Origin: Branchiostoma floridae
Lineage: Eukaryota > Chordata > Leptocardii > Amphioxiformes > Branchiostomatidae
Direction of reading: 5' to 3'
Assembly (NCBI RefSeq): GCF_000003815.2
Contig: NC_049986.1
Location: forward strand, 11,899,662 to 11,963,661
DNA: 64,000 nucleotides
Shown: positions 48,397 to 59,364 of the stretch, in pieces
How positions within the stretch are numbered: the stretch's first letter is position 1
Layout of the letters: every line of letters begins with the position of its first letter
Position numbers and translations under genes: made by a program
The notes under the pieces: model-generated
Databases searched by the model: none
What the model saw: only the letters and a program-made list of their open reading frames with translations
What the model was told of the DNA's origin: nothing

Positions 48397-51300
48397 TCAC
48401 TTCGATCCAGGTTTTAGATTAAGTAGCAGCTTGTTGTTTTTGAGCTGGGATCCAATTTCTGGGTAGGAAAAGAGAAAACAATCATGGTTATTATAGTGTA
48501 GGTCTAAGAATTGCAACTTATATCAAGATATTTCAGCATTCTTGTTATTGTCTAATTAATGTCATAGGTCACCAAGTTGTGACAGTCGATGGCAGGGAAT
48601 AGTTCATCCTAATAGCTAGTTCATGATAATTAATAGTTACTAAAATCCCATATTCTAACTACCAACTCAGAAAAGGCGACAACAGCAAGGAGTGTGAAAT
48701 TTGGGTGACCAATCCTGAAATTAAAATTATCAGCTTAACCAAGGAGGTTATATTAGAACCAATAGGAGAGTGGCTACATTGAAACTGATTTGTTCATTTC
48801 TAATTTTATGTTTTTGTTAAAACAAAGGAGAGTAGCTACACCTAAACTGATTTTCGCATTTCTAGATTTTCTATGTTTTTGTTTTGATTTTACCAAGGAA
48901 AGGAGGGCCATGATATTGGTCTGTCATTCCCTTGAAGTCCCCACCTTTACGTTTACTTTGGTAAGGCAAATACACAATGTCATTTCATCTATCTATGCAG
49001 GAGGGATAATTGTAACTCTGGGTGTTTGCTCTGCTGTTAAACAAATAATCTTAACACCTTGTCTGTATAGGTATACAAAGCAGCAACAAAATCAATCAAC
49101 GTTTCACATTTCTTAGGAAGATTAGCAGACCCAAAGCATGTTTCGTTGGAATGTTTTTAAAAGTATCGGACACTGTGGTTCCCATTGAATTGGTTATGTA
49201 GCAGTAGTGTTTTTGTCTCCTACTACAGTTAACTGGCTCAATTTCTTTTCATGTATTCGGGATATACATAAGAGGTCTGCTTTAATTTGATCACAGCAAA
49301 CACCAAAAGTTTGCTTAGCACACTCAGGTTTCACCATGCCACATTGCAAATGGACTGGAAAGGATTTGTGGAAAACAGGCTCAAGTTTCTTCTTTTTTTT
49401 GTCCACATTTTCCCTTTCTCTTTCTGCTAGTTATATTGTAGAATTTTGGCCAATGTCTCCTATATGACTAATTGTGCAACTTTTTCATTACATGAACCAT
49501 GTTATCTTTCTGGTCAGTCTTTTTTAAGGGCAACATCCTTCCTGAGTTAATAGTGGACTCATGTGAAATGGTGGCCTCTTACTGAATAAACTGATGTCAC
49601 ATGCAAAAGTCATCATCATTAGCATCTCATTACAACTCTGTTTAATGGTAGAAGCAATACAAAAATAACCTGTAAGGAATGTATTGACATAAGAGTCCTT
49701 TTCTGCTCTCTTGGTCTCAAATATCACCACCAGAGTCATCTTGGGCTCTATTCTCATCATGTAGTAGGTACTCTGGAAGGTCTAGGGTAGGGAAAAACAA
49801 AAACAAATGTTAGCTTACCAGTGTCTCTATTGATAAGTAAATTAATGAGCTGTATGCAGTTTGTATCAGTTTACAACTTGTAGCATAAAATGATAGTACA
49901 GTCTGGTGTGATATGCCAAAACATGGAGACTAACATGAAAAACAGTGTATATATTTACCTATGTTGTAGGGAGAGACTATAATAAGTGTCTAGTTTTTCT
50001 CGCAATCCTCTGTTATACCAACTGATTCTGATTGATGTGACAAACATGTGACTTCTCTTTCCTCTGGAGCACTTCATTGACAAACTAACTGTACACTATA
50101 TATATAGAGCTATATATATATATATCACAGCCAACACAGAAAGGTCTGAAAACGGCCAGAAAAGGGCTTAAACAGTCTTACCTATTGTTATTGGGTGGTT
50201 AAAGGGGCTTAAACAGTCTTGTCCTGGTGTGCATTGTTTCTATGCAGATGCCAAGGGCTGAAAACCAAGTTCACACCTAGGTAACAAGGGACTTCACACA
50301 TCAGTGTAATTTATTCATTATTGATATGCGTAGCCACCCAAGGGAACACTCACCTGAGTTTCGACACCTCATTCATGAAGTGTTAAAACTGTCAGGCTGA
50401 AAGGGGCTGACTTTCTTATTGTGATCTGCTGCAAAGTAAACACACTTGGTTCCATTCAAATTCTTGCATAGTCAGACCAGAAGTGAACAATAGTAGTATC
50501 CTCTTTCAGTCCCTTTAACCACCCAATAACAATAGGCAAGACTGTTTTAAGACTGTTTCAGCCCTATTCTGTCTGTTTTCAGACCTTTCTGTGTTGGCAG
50601 TATGTGTATACTTTACAGCAGTTATCACCAGGGTGTAAGTTACATAGATCATGGGGTTTACATATTTGCTTAACCCACTATGTTGGAAGGCCTTATCAGG
50701 GCAAAGCTAGCTCCAGACCTTATCGTAGAAGTAGACTATCCTCTCCATGGTGTTCATGTCTGCAGCATTGTTGTTCATGATCATGATGAGGTTAGGCCAG
50801 TGATGCTGAGGTCTCTCCTAACAGGAAAAAATAGAGACAATTCACCACAGTAAGGCCCCGTTCATGATACAAAAAATGAAACGGTTCTATCGGTTAGGCC
50901 TGGAAATCCGACAGCAAACGACAGGAAACGGTTTGCATTTTGCGTTCACGATGCAAACTTGCAAACCGTTTCAGTTCCTTGAAAAGGCATGGTAATGCAC
51001 GGAAATGCGACCTCTGACCCCTGAGGTTGTTGTGATCTTGCCCAAACTTGTACTTCTGTGTCAGATTGTTGGTCTTTGATCGAAATTGAACCAATGTCTT
51101 ACTGTATTCGAAGCTGGGTTCTGTTATGACATTGAAAATGCCTCTGAAAACATTGTGGTCCCGATATATGCCATGCTATGACATTTCCACTGGATCTGCT
51201 GACACATTCCCCTTGCGATATCAGGACTGCTGGCTCCTCACTTGACTAGGTGGCGGCCCGATAATAAAAACGAATTTTACAATTGAAAACACGGCCGAAA

Positions 51301-54300
51301 CACCCGAATGACAGATTAAAAATTGTACTTTTCCCCCGTGGCGCCCTCAAATATGAACGCACATGCCCGGATGTAAAACGGATCGCGCCGCTTTTGCGTT
51401 CATGATACAAATTCGCAATTCCGGATAAGGAAGAAACCGTTTCAATACTACCTCGCGAGGTGGTTCCGAACAAACCGTTTCCTATCGCTTCAGATCCGTT
51501 TCGGACCGTCCATGATGACAAAACTTATCCGTTTCAGCTGGCGTAACCGATAGTAACCGATAGAACCGTTTCATTTTTTGTATCATGAACGGGGCCTAAG
51601 TAAGGCCCATGCTGGTTAACAGTGAAAAAATGGTTTTCATATACTGTAGCCATTTTTTCGGATAGAACTTTCATGAAGCTTGCTTGACCAACTTCAATGG
51701 TACAAACTGATTTCTCTGCATAGCACTTAAAATTTGGGAAATGGTATGGTACTTGAACACACACCACTTCCAGTGTAATAGCTCCCTGCTTTAGAGATTG
51801 CACAAAGTTGTGTGGCCCGAGGGCTAGTGAAACAGAGACGTGCACCACCCCATGCACCATCTGGTGCAGGAGGGACTTTATCACAGGTGTCAACAGTAAG
51901 CCTTACCCCTGGAACAGACACAATGGCAGGGTAACTGTCCAGGCCCTTGGGTGGTTCTGTTTTGGCGGCAGGGTGGTGGTACCCATGGCCCCGGTACGTC
52001 TCCTCCAGTCCGCGCGTGTCCAGCACGATGGACAGGTTTGTCGCATCTGATTTCCGCAGAAAGGTGGCAAACCTGTAACGGTTTGCAAACAAAAAAGAGT
52101 TTGGAGACCTCATACTTTGCGAAATCCATGAATCATTTCAAGCTTTTACAACTTCTATGCAAATTTACCAAATTGAACACTTACCAAAATTACAACATTC
52201 CTTCCAGTGTTTTTTTTAGATACTAGTTTACCCCACTGTATTATGAGTCAACTATACTCTATAAAGAAAAACAATACATACTTAGCCATGTAGTCACATG
52301 ATGTCTTGGCCAGGAGGGTTTTCATCTCTGGTGGGCTGGACTGTTTACTCAGAGTCTCGTTGAAATACAAGGAGAACTAGAAAAATGTAGATAACATTTC
52401 AATCAAAATCATACAAGGCAATGGAAGTGATGGAAAACACTAAGGCCTAACATTGCATTTGCAAACTTGAGCCCGGCTAGGATGTTTGTGGAAATGAAAA
52501 ATAGAAATGTATACATAAAAAATATACACAAATACATGAGCAATGTCCACGACTATTCTCTCTGCATCTTATGTAGTTTGGTGTGTTTTATATGATACTT
52601 TTGGTCCCTGGTTTTGACATGTGATGTAGGCCTAAGATACGAAATTGCAGTTGCTCAAGCAACTGGATATTATTTTCAAAATCTTATCCAGTTGCTTGTC
52701 AGTAACCGCTTTTTGGCAAGGAGTTTCTTGAGTATTTTTAACAACAGAGTTCTTGAGTGAAAAATCTGATCACCTTGGAAACGAGGGCAGCCTTGAAACT
52801 GAGCAGCCACTGGTGTAGAGGGGGGACCTGTGGTACCTTGGTGGAGGCGCTGCCGAACAGCTCAAACCCTTTCTTCTGACTCTGCTGGGAGGAACATAGG
52901 AAGAAACAAAATGGGTTACACCACACTTATCGTAAAGAGTAGGCAGGCCTTGCAATTAACTTTTTTCCCTATTGTCCCAGAAGTGTTCCCAAAAATAAAT
53001 TCCAATCGTCCCGAAGTGAGGATGGATGGTCCCAAGTAGGAAGTATGTAATACAACAATAAATATAATGTTGAGTCAGACTCAGAGTACAAAATTTCTGT
53101 ATAGCTAATTGTCAATTACATGTATAAAAGAGTCGAAAGAGAGTCGAAAACTGATTTTGTCATTCTGCAAATTTGCAGATTGATTACTAGTAATTTTTCT
53201 TCTGTAATCTTGAAAATCTATCTGTAAATTGCAGATTGCAGATGGGTATTTCAGATTGCTGATGGGGTTTACATCCTGATGTTGATTATTTTTCTATCGT
53301 CCCAAAAAAGGTCCCAAAGTGATTTTCTAGTGGTCCCGGCCTAAATTTCTGGTGCCCCGGGCCTACGGGACTATGTTTATTTCGAGTCCTGAGTAGGGGT
53401 CCTTCCCGGTGTGACTCGTTCAAAATCTACTGTCCTTTGGCCACACATGGGGGAATTGCTGTTGTATATTTGTTATTTCATGTTACATTGAGCAGAAGAC
53501 CCATATAAGCAGATGTTCTTCTTGTTTAATGTGCTGAAGATACAGGTAACATGAAATGCTGGTCAATGTACAGCATGGTGATGATATCTGGTTCTTGCTT
53601 ACTCAAAATGCCTTTGGTGCTTAAGATCACTGTGAAAACTGTGCAAAATGTGTTGACAAAAATCAAACCATGGCAATAATTTCTACATTTACAGTATTTC
53701 AGTGTTGTAATTCGGTGACCTGTTTTCTTATTAGATGTACCATGGGGTAATTTAAAATGACCTACTTTCCTTATAATCAAAATCTAATTGCCTGTGTTGA
53801 ACAGTGCCTGCCTTGTTAGTGAGTCTGACCTATAAACTATGACCTACATTTCTTCATCAATGTAATGTAAAGACATGGCCAGTGACCCATGACCCATGGT
53901 AGCATAAGGCGGCAGAGTACAGTATTTCTACGCGACCCCCGGAGTCAATGACGTAGGGGTAAAAACATAGTGCGGTCGAAATCTTCGATCGTTCGTAAAT
54001 ACCTTCAAGTACATGTAAGCGAGGGATGAGCTTTACTGTGTGGTAGTATAATATGTCGGCTTTCAGATGGCACGAATGAGATTTTTCAGTTTGGCCTGTC
54101 GTTGTATAAATACGCGTGACTTTTACAGCTGGCTGTCTAAGTGAGTCGGCTGCAGTTCCGGGTGACCCCGCATGACCCTATTTCAAAGAGGGCGTCACAA
54201 TGTTAAAAAACCACAATATTTTTTTGTTTTTGGTTATTTTGTACGTTGTACCCTCGACTTTAACATACTCGTCTGTCGTGCTTCCCAAATGCACCCTACT

Positions 54301-57300
54301 ATAATTTTATCCGCGTCGATGTCAGTCACCTTGCGGTCCTTAACTATAGGAAGCCCTATAGGCCGAAAACTGTACTCTGCTACCATAACGTGGCCAACAC
54401 CATGCACAGCAGAGGCCAACAAGGGTCCCCAAATATAGATACCACCACATCTCCAAGCTGATGTAGAAAGGCAAAAATTCTAACATTAAATCTCACTCTC
54501 CTGGTTCAACATCTGAGATTGAGATGCATTCAGGGTTGGAAGAGTTTTCTAAAATTCATTTGCCCTATCGGGTAACTACACATTAAAGGGGCATTCCACT
54601 CCACACGGGAGTGTTATTTTCCGATAGATATTAATTTTAGGAAGTGATAACTGCATACTACTTCACATTATACGATAAAGTACCCAGTTGCTCCACATGC
54701 CTCAAAAGCATTCAGTCTTCTACTAAACTCCCCAAGTACCCTCTAATTGAATTAATCCTATGGCTGAATACAATGCAAAACTTTTAGGTAAGGTTACAAA
54801 ACTAATTTCAGGTTCGCTAAGAAATCTGGTCTTGTTTTTGTATTCTTTGCTATCTTATGAGCAATTTGCCTTCTCGGTGTGCTTAGCGTACTTCTACTTC
54901 TTAGCGTACTTCTAGTGATGGAATTCTTTTATCATTGGGTCAATTTTTCTGTGTTGACCGATGCTTGATGTCAATGCTGTGAAAAGTATATTAAAATCTA
55001 GCTCAAGAAAAATCTCCTCTACGACATGTGCTTGGCCGATCAGCATTTTCACTTGTCAGGGACAATAGGGCCAGTGGGCTTGTCCAACATTAGTATTATG
55101 ATTTTTCTTTTCTACGTCTTCCTGAAGATAAGACACCACCAAACCTACTTCTTTTGCCATCTGCACGATGGCCCCCCATGAGTTGAGTTTGGAGTGAGCC
55201 TCGTGCAGGTGCAGGAGAGCCGGGAGGAAACACCAGATGGACATGTCAGCCTGCGCCTGGATCAGGTGGTACAGGATCGACAACTCATCGCTAAAACTGG
55301 TCTTCAGGGGAGTCAGGATCGGGTGGTGGAAACTCTTACTGTGTCTGGGGAATAAAAATTGCTTTAATTGAAGACAACAGTTGCAAATAAAGCAAGTCTA
55401 GGATCTGATGTCAGCTGTGACAGTGTCAATACATGTAACTCTTATTAGATTTTTCAGCATCACATTACAGGATCGACAACTCATCACTGAAACTGGTCTT
55501 CAGGGGAGTCAGGATCAGGTGGTGGAAACTCTTACTGTGTCTGGGGAAAATGAATTGTATTATTGGAGATGCTAACTGTTGTGAACAAAGCAAGCCAAGG
55601 ATCTGATGTCAGCTGTGAATACAGGTAACTCTTAGATTTTTTAGCATCAAATTACAGGATCGCCAACTCATCACTGAAACTGGTCTTCTGGGGAGTTAGG
55701 ATCGGTTGGTGGAAACTCTTACTGTGTCTGGGAAATAAAAATTGTTTTATTGGAGACGTTAACCATTGAAAATAAAGCAATCCTGGGATCTTATATCACC
55801 AATACATGTAATTCTACTTAATACATATTTCAGCATCCTACCATATATTTTCATTGCTCAGAAATTCATCTATGTCTATATAAGTTACATTTTTTTCTCT
55901 CACAAGACACCAAAAAAGGATAATGGATTATCTTATTTCACTCATCTCATATTATGTTCACTAAAGCATGTGGTGGCATTCTTACAATTTAGCCATTTAG
56001 CAATATCATTTGAAACATCACAGCCAGCCCTACTCAGATTCAAAGTCAAAGTTGATTAGAAACTTGCAGAGCAGTCCTGATACCTCTGTATGATGGCAGC
56101 CAAGTTAACAGCTACATCTGAGTAACCAATGACTCGACTGGATCCCATGGAACACAAAGTTTCATAGCTGGTCCAAATGTTAAGGAAAATAGGCTCCTTT
56201 ATTTCCAGTGTGCCATTCAGTTTGTGAAAATTAAGCGTGAACCAGTCAGAATTGCCCTTAGGAAGGTGACAGGCGGTCACTGTGATGTCGGTGGCATAAA
56301 GTACTTTGTTGTGTACAAGAAATGGTGTTATTCAGTGACTTACCTACCTGGTGAAACTTTTTATGGACATTTATGAATATCATCATGTGTTATGACTGTA
56401 TACAAAGTTCAAACCAAGTTTGTATACTTAAAACAGGAATATAATGTCCTTGCTACAAAGCTACAAAGAGAATGAAAACTTAAATATGCTGACAGTCAGC
56501 CAATAAAAGTTGTCCTCTTACTGTATAAAGATATACAGGTATGCAAAGGGATGTGAGTTTGTCTAGTCTGATAGTACAGTTCTTACTGCACAATTCTAAA
56601 TTCTAAATGCTTTATTCAATGTGAATTAGATATCTTTATACGTCTACTACATCAACAGAGCTACCATGTATAAAAACCTTTCCACATGAGGCAAAACTGT
56701 AAAGGATACAAGTCCATTGTTTCCAGCCTGGCTGCAACAAAGGATGAGAGTTGTCCACACAGGTGAGCCAGGAGTTTCTCCAGGGATGGCGCGGTACCGC
56801 CCACCGCCTGCCGACCCGTGTCCTCGATCTTACGCAGCTCGGTCAGTAACGATGAATAAGTGGACCTGAGAGACTGTGGAATGTAGAGTAACAGAAAAAT
56901 GTAAGCAAAACTAGCTATTGATTTATGTGTTGATGGTCTTTACAGACAATCAAATGGCATTTAATTGCTAACCCTAGTGACACCCATACAGGCATTATAC
57001 TAGCGTAGGGCTGATATGTATTACCAGTGCCAAAAATGCCACCTGCATATGTCAGTTAGTACAGATAAAATAGGAACTGCACAAGTATTTCTGATGTGAA
57101 AGTACATGTATACCTAACATGCAAGTTTGGTCCATTCTAAAACCAGCCAGTGGGTTGACATGCAACCAAAGTGCCTTGCGTTCTTTACAAGATAGTACTA
57201 GTACTAGTTGGCATCCTGAAATAGCAGATAATGATTTAAAATGACACACTGTTAACATTTTAACATATTTCACCAGCTTGTCCAGTTTAGGTTTTAGCCC

Positions 57301-58436
57301 AGAAGTGGAGTTACCTCTCTCCCGCTGAACCACTTCTTCTGTCCCAGGTACCCCAGGGAGGCGTACATCTTCTCCGCCATGGCCAGGTGAGACAGGGAGT
57401 TCAGCAGGGATGTCCAGGTGGAGCCATAGTTCGTCTTCCTGGAGTCACGGTCCTTCTCCTGTGTGGGGCAAAGGGAGATTATTATTGGGTGGGCCGACTA
57501 CTCTCTCTTCACAACCAGGGGCTGAATGTGCGAGGAGCCTACAATAAGCGAGGCTGAATTGCAAGAGTCTGGATCAGCTGCCATTCAGCGCTAACTCTGG
57601 TGACCTCAATACAACTGTCACATGGGTAGTCTGGAGCGGCTGCCATTCAGCACTATCTAAACTCGGTTGATGTCAATATGACAGCAATTACCCCATGTGT
57701 GGCCAAAGCACAGTAGGTTTTGAATCAGGAAGACCACTACTCTTTTCGATAAGACTAAGAGCGGTGGGTTCTTTAATGTTCAGCTACTGAAAATTCAGGC
57801 CGACAGATTTGCAAGATCTTCTGGTAACTGACCTTAAACCCAAGGAGTTTGTGTATGTCCAAGGAGTGTTTTAACCTCCTTGGTGTATGTCTGTGTGTGT
57901 ACATTTTCTTTCTGTAGTTCCTGCATTTTCTGCCAGAGGGTGTGAGGTCTGATGGCAAGCCTTCTTCTTGTTACATCTTTGTTGTTCACATATACCTCAG
58001 AGAAAACCAAAGTGACATCAACTGAAATTTGTTACCTCTCAAGAAACAAAAAAAATGTCTGTTTTATATCCAAGACGAAAGTATTTGTGATGAGATATTC
58101 CAGTTGAAATTATCCCCCCTCCCCCATTTGGAACTTCCCATTTTGCGTTCTCAAAAGCACAACGAGAGTTGTGACGAAGAATCACAGCACGTATATTGTT
58201 GTTATCACATAAGTAATGCTCGTAATTGTTAGTCCTTTGCCTACTGCATTCCATTTCTAGACTTCGCAGCTGTCTACGTTTTTCTATAAATTTTGCAGAC
58301 GACGTCCTTTACTCACCGCGAACTCCTTGGCCTTGTCATACGCGAATTGACTCAGAGCGTGGAAGTACGTCTCCAGAAAAGCCTGCTCGATGGAGACTGG
58401 CGGCAGACTGGACTGCGATACTTGTACATTCGCCAT
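48397..58436 (-). CDS. KICS2: KICSTOR subunit 2 (C12orf66 homologue)
   Basis: Eleven exons in order: 58317-58436, 57315-57458, 56710-56873, 56084-56167, 55149-55344, 52774-52884, 52282-52376, 51907-52072, 50719-50817, 49670-49781, 48397-48458. They sum to 1353 bases, 450 residues, against about 446 in human. Matching stretches are [11 protein letters not shown] near the start, [76 protein letters not shown] and the ending LKPGSK. In mammals KICS2 joins KPTN, ITFG2 and SZT2 in KICSTOR, which places GATOR1 on lysosomes so that mTORC1 is turned off when amino acids are scarce. The start is the first ATG of exon 1; an upstream ORF is present. Introns carry several transposons, and the 5' part of exon 5 is triplicated. 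Confidence 0.95.
50131..50597. mobile_element. 467-base element with about 80-base inverted ends
   Basis: The left end CCAACACAGAAAGGTCTGAA and the right end are inverted copies through TATTGTTATTGGGTGGTTAA, with small indels. CAG borders each side (50128-50130, 50598-50600), a possible 3-base duplication. No coding capacity. KICS2 intron. Confidence 0.82.
50854..51596. mobile_element. 743-base element with perfect 43-base inverted ends
   Basis: It begins GGCCCCGTTCATGATACAAA; positions 50854-50896 are an exact reverse complement of 51554-51596. TAA lies on both sides (50851-50853 and 51597-51599). A 3-base TAA duplication and GGCC-type ends fit PIF/Harbinger-like non-autonomous elements. 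It sits in the KICS2 intron upstream of exon 50719-50817. Identical ends suggest recent activity. Confidence 0.88.
52442..52636. mobile_element. MITE-like element, GGGGCCCGG family, copy 3 (diverged)
   Basis: AAGGCCTAACATTGCATTTG at the left and GACATGTGATGTAGGCCTAA at the right are imperfect inverted ends. GAGCCCGGCTAGGATGTTTG and the interior match copies 1 and 4. KICS2 intron. Confidence 0.72.
52656..52698. repeat. Short hairpin, AAGCAACTGGATAA family, copy 2
   Basis: CAAGCAACTGGATA faces CTTATCCAGTTGCTTG around a short AT-rich loop; same design as 30020-30069. Confidence 0.7.
55270..55790. repeat. Tandem triplication of a KICS2 exon start and its intron
   Basis: Three copies at spacings of about 196 and 187 bases. 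Each carries the acceptor and the first about 70 coding bases of exon 55149-55344 on the - strand. Only the lowest-coordinate copy continues into the rest of the exon. The copies start their exon parts at 55344, 55540 and 55727. Confidence 0.92.
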
Positions 58437-58450
58437 AGCAGCAGACTATG

Positions 58451-58516
58451 CTAACAAACGACCGTTTTAAGGTTTGAAAACAGAAAAATACTTTTTTTGT
58501 TTATGGGCGCCGCCAT
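58451..58516 (-). other. Upstream ORF in the presumed KICS2 leader
   Basis: AAAAATGGCGGCG opens 21 codons ending in TAG, 14 bases before the KICS2 start codon. The same bases match a YY1 site, a common landmark at housekeeping transcription starts, so the ATG may lie at or before the cap site. Confidence 0.4.
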
Positions 58517-58810
58517 TTTTCCGAGCATGATGGGATGGTTGACCCAGGATGACCTCTACATGAGGTCAGTGGAGGTCAAGGTGGACCATACCATCCAGAC
58601 ATCACAGCTCTGAACCACAAATGACTGGACAGTGCGCAAGCTATCAAAACAAACAGGTTTGTGAAAAGTCTCAATCTTACGGTACCATCTTCAAATCATC
58701 ACATGGAATATTGAGATAATTAGATTTTCATTCAATTTTTTTCTGGGGATGGGCCCTTGAAGCAGGGGGTTTGGTGCTTGTTGTTGTTGTTGACTACTGG
58801 TAGCATACTG

Positions 58811-59108
58811 TATTCTCCAAGCAGGTTGGGTCACAGAGATTACTCTCCAAGCAGAGGTTGAATCGCGCAGATATAGTAGTAGTCGGAAAAATCTACTACG
58901 ACTAACGTTATATATCTGCGTGATTCAACCTCTGCTTGGAGAGTAACAGAGATAGTAGCGGTTGGGATTTTAAGTGTCTGGCTCCGCTCCCCACACCTCT
59001 GCCTCAAAATGCACCAGGGCATTTCAAAATTTGTGAGGGGAGCGAGCTGGCGAAAATCCTGACCACTAACGTTATTGTCTTCGTGACCCAACCTCTGCTT
59101 GGAGAATA
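58811..59108. mobile_element. Outer CTCCAAGC-family element, interrupted by an inner copy
   Basis: TATTCTCCAAGCAGGTTGGGTCAC at the left is inverted at the right as GTGACCCAACCTCTGCTTGG...GAATA. Without the inner insertion it would be about 185 bases. No clear target duplication is left. Confidence 0.75.
58841..58945. mobile_element. Inner 105-base inverted-repeat element with 8-base target duplication
   Basis: TACTCTCCAAGCAGAGGTTG at the left is matched in reverse by CAACCTCTGCTTGGAGAGTA at the right. ACAGAGAT is present at 58833-58840 and 58946-58953. An 8-base duplication fits the hAT superfamily. The element can fold almost end to end. Confidence 0.88.
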
Positions 59109-59364
59109 ACTATACTGTGCCAAGGAGGTAATATTGGGGCTGTACTAGCTCCCACATATAAATACTGGTATGACCAGGGTCAGGCATAATGGGCCTATAC
59201 AGGTATCTTAAGTTTCCAGTATGACCCATGTGATTGACATCTTGTTGTTGTCACCGCAGAAGCAGCAAGGAGCTCCTTGGAAGCAGAGAAGAACTTACGT
59301 TGAGAGTCGTTGGTAATGTTTCACTTTAATATTTGTAAGATTGATGTTCCTTAGATAAGATGAA

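Larger units (their letters stand above)
58437..59364. promoter_or_regulatory. Head-to-head interval between KICS2 and the kelch-like gene
   Basis: Start codons are 928 bases apart on opposite strands, so the interval should contain both promoters and 5' UTRs. A GCCGCCATTTTT (YY1-like) block lies at about 58509-58520. A third of the interval is occupied by nested inverted-repeat elements (58811-59108). A 6-codon upstream ORF (59360-59377) overlaps the kelch-like start codon in another frame. Confidence 0.55.

Noticed and set aside
55500..55740. Additional KICS2 exons
   Set aside because: The two extra copies of the exon start meet stop codons soon after and lack the rest of the exon; treated as duplicated pseudo-exons.
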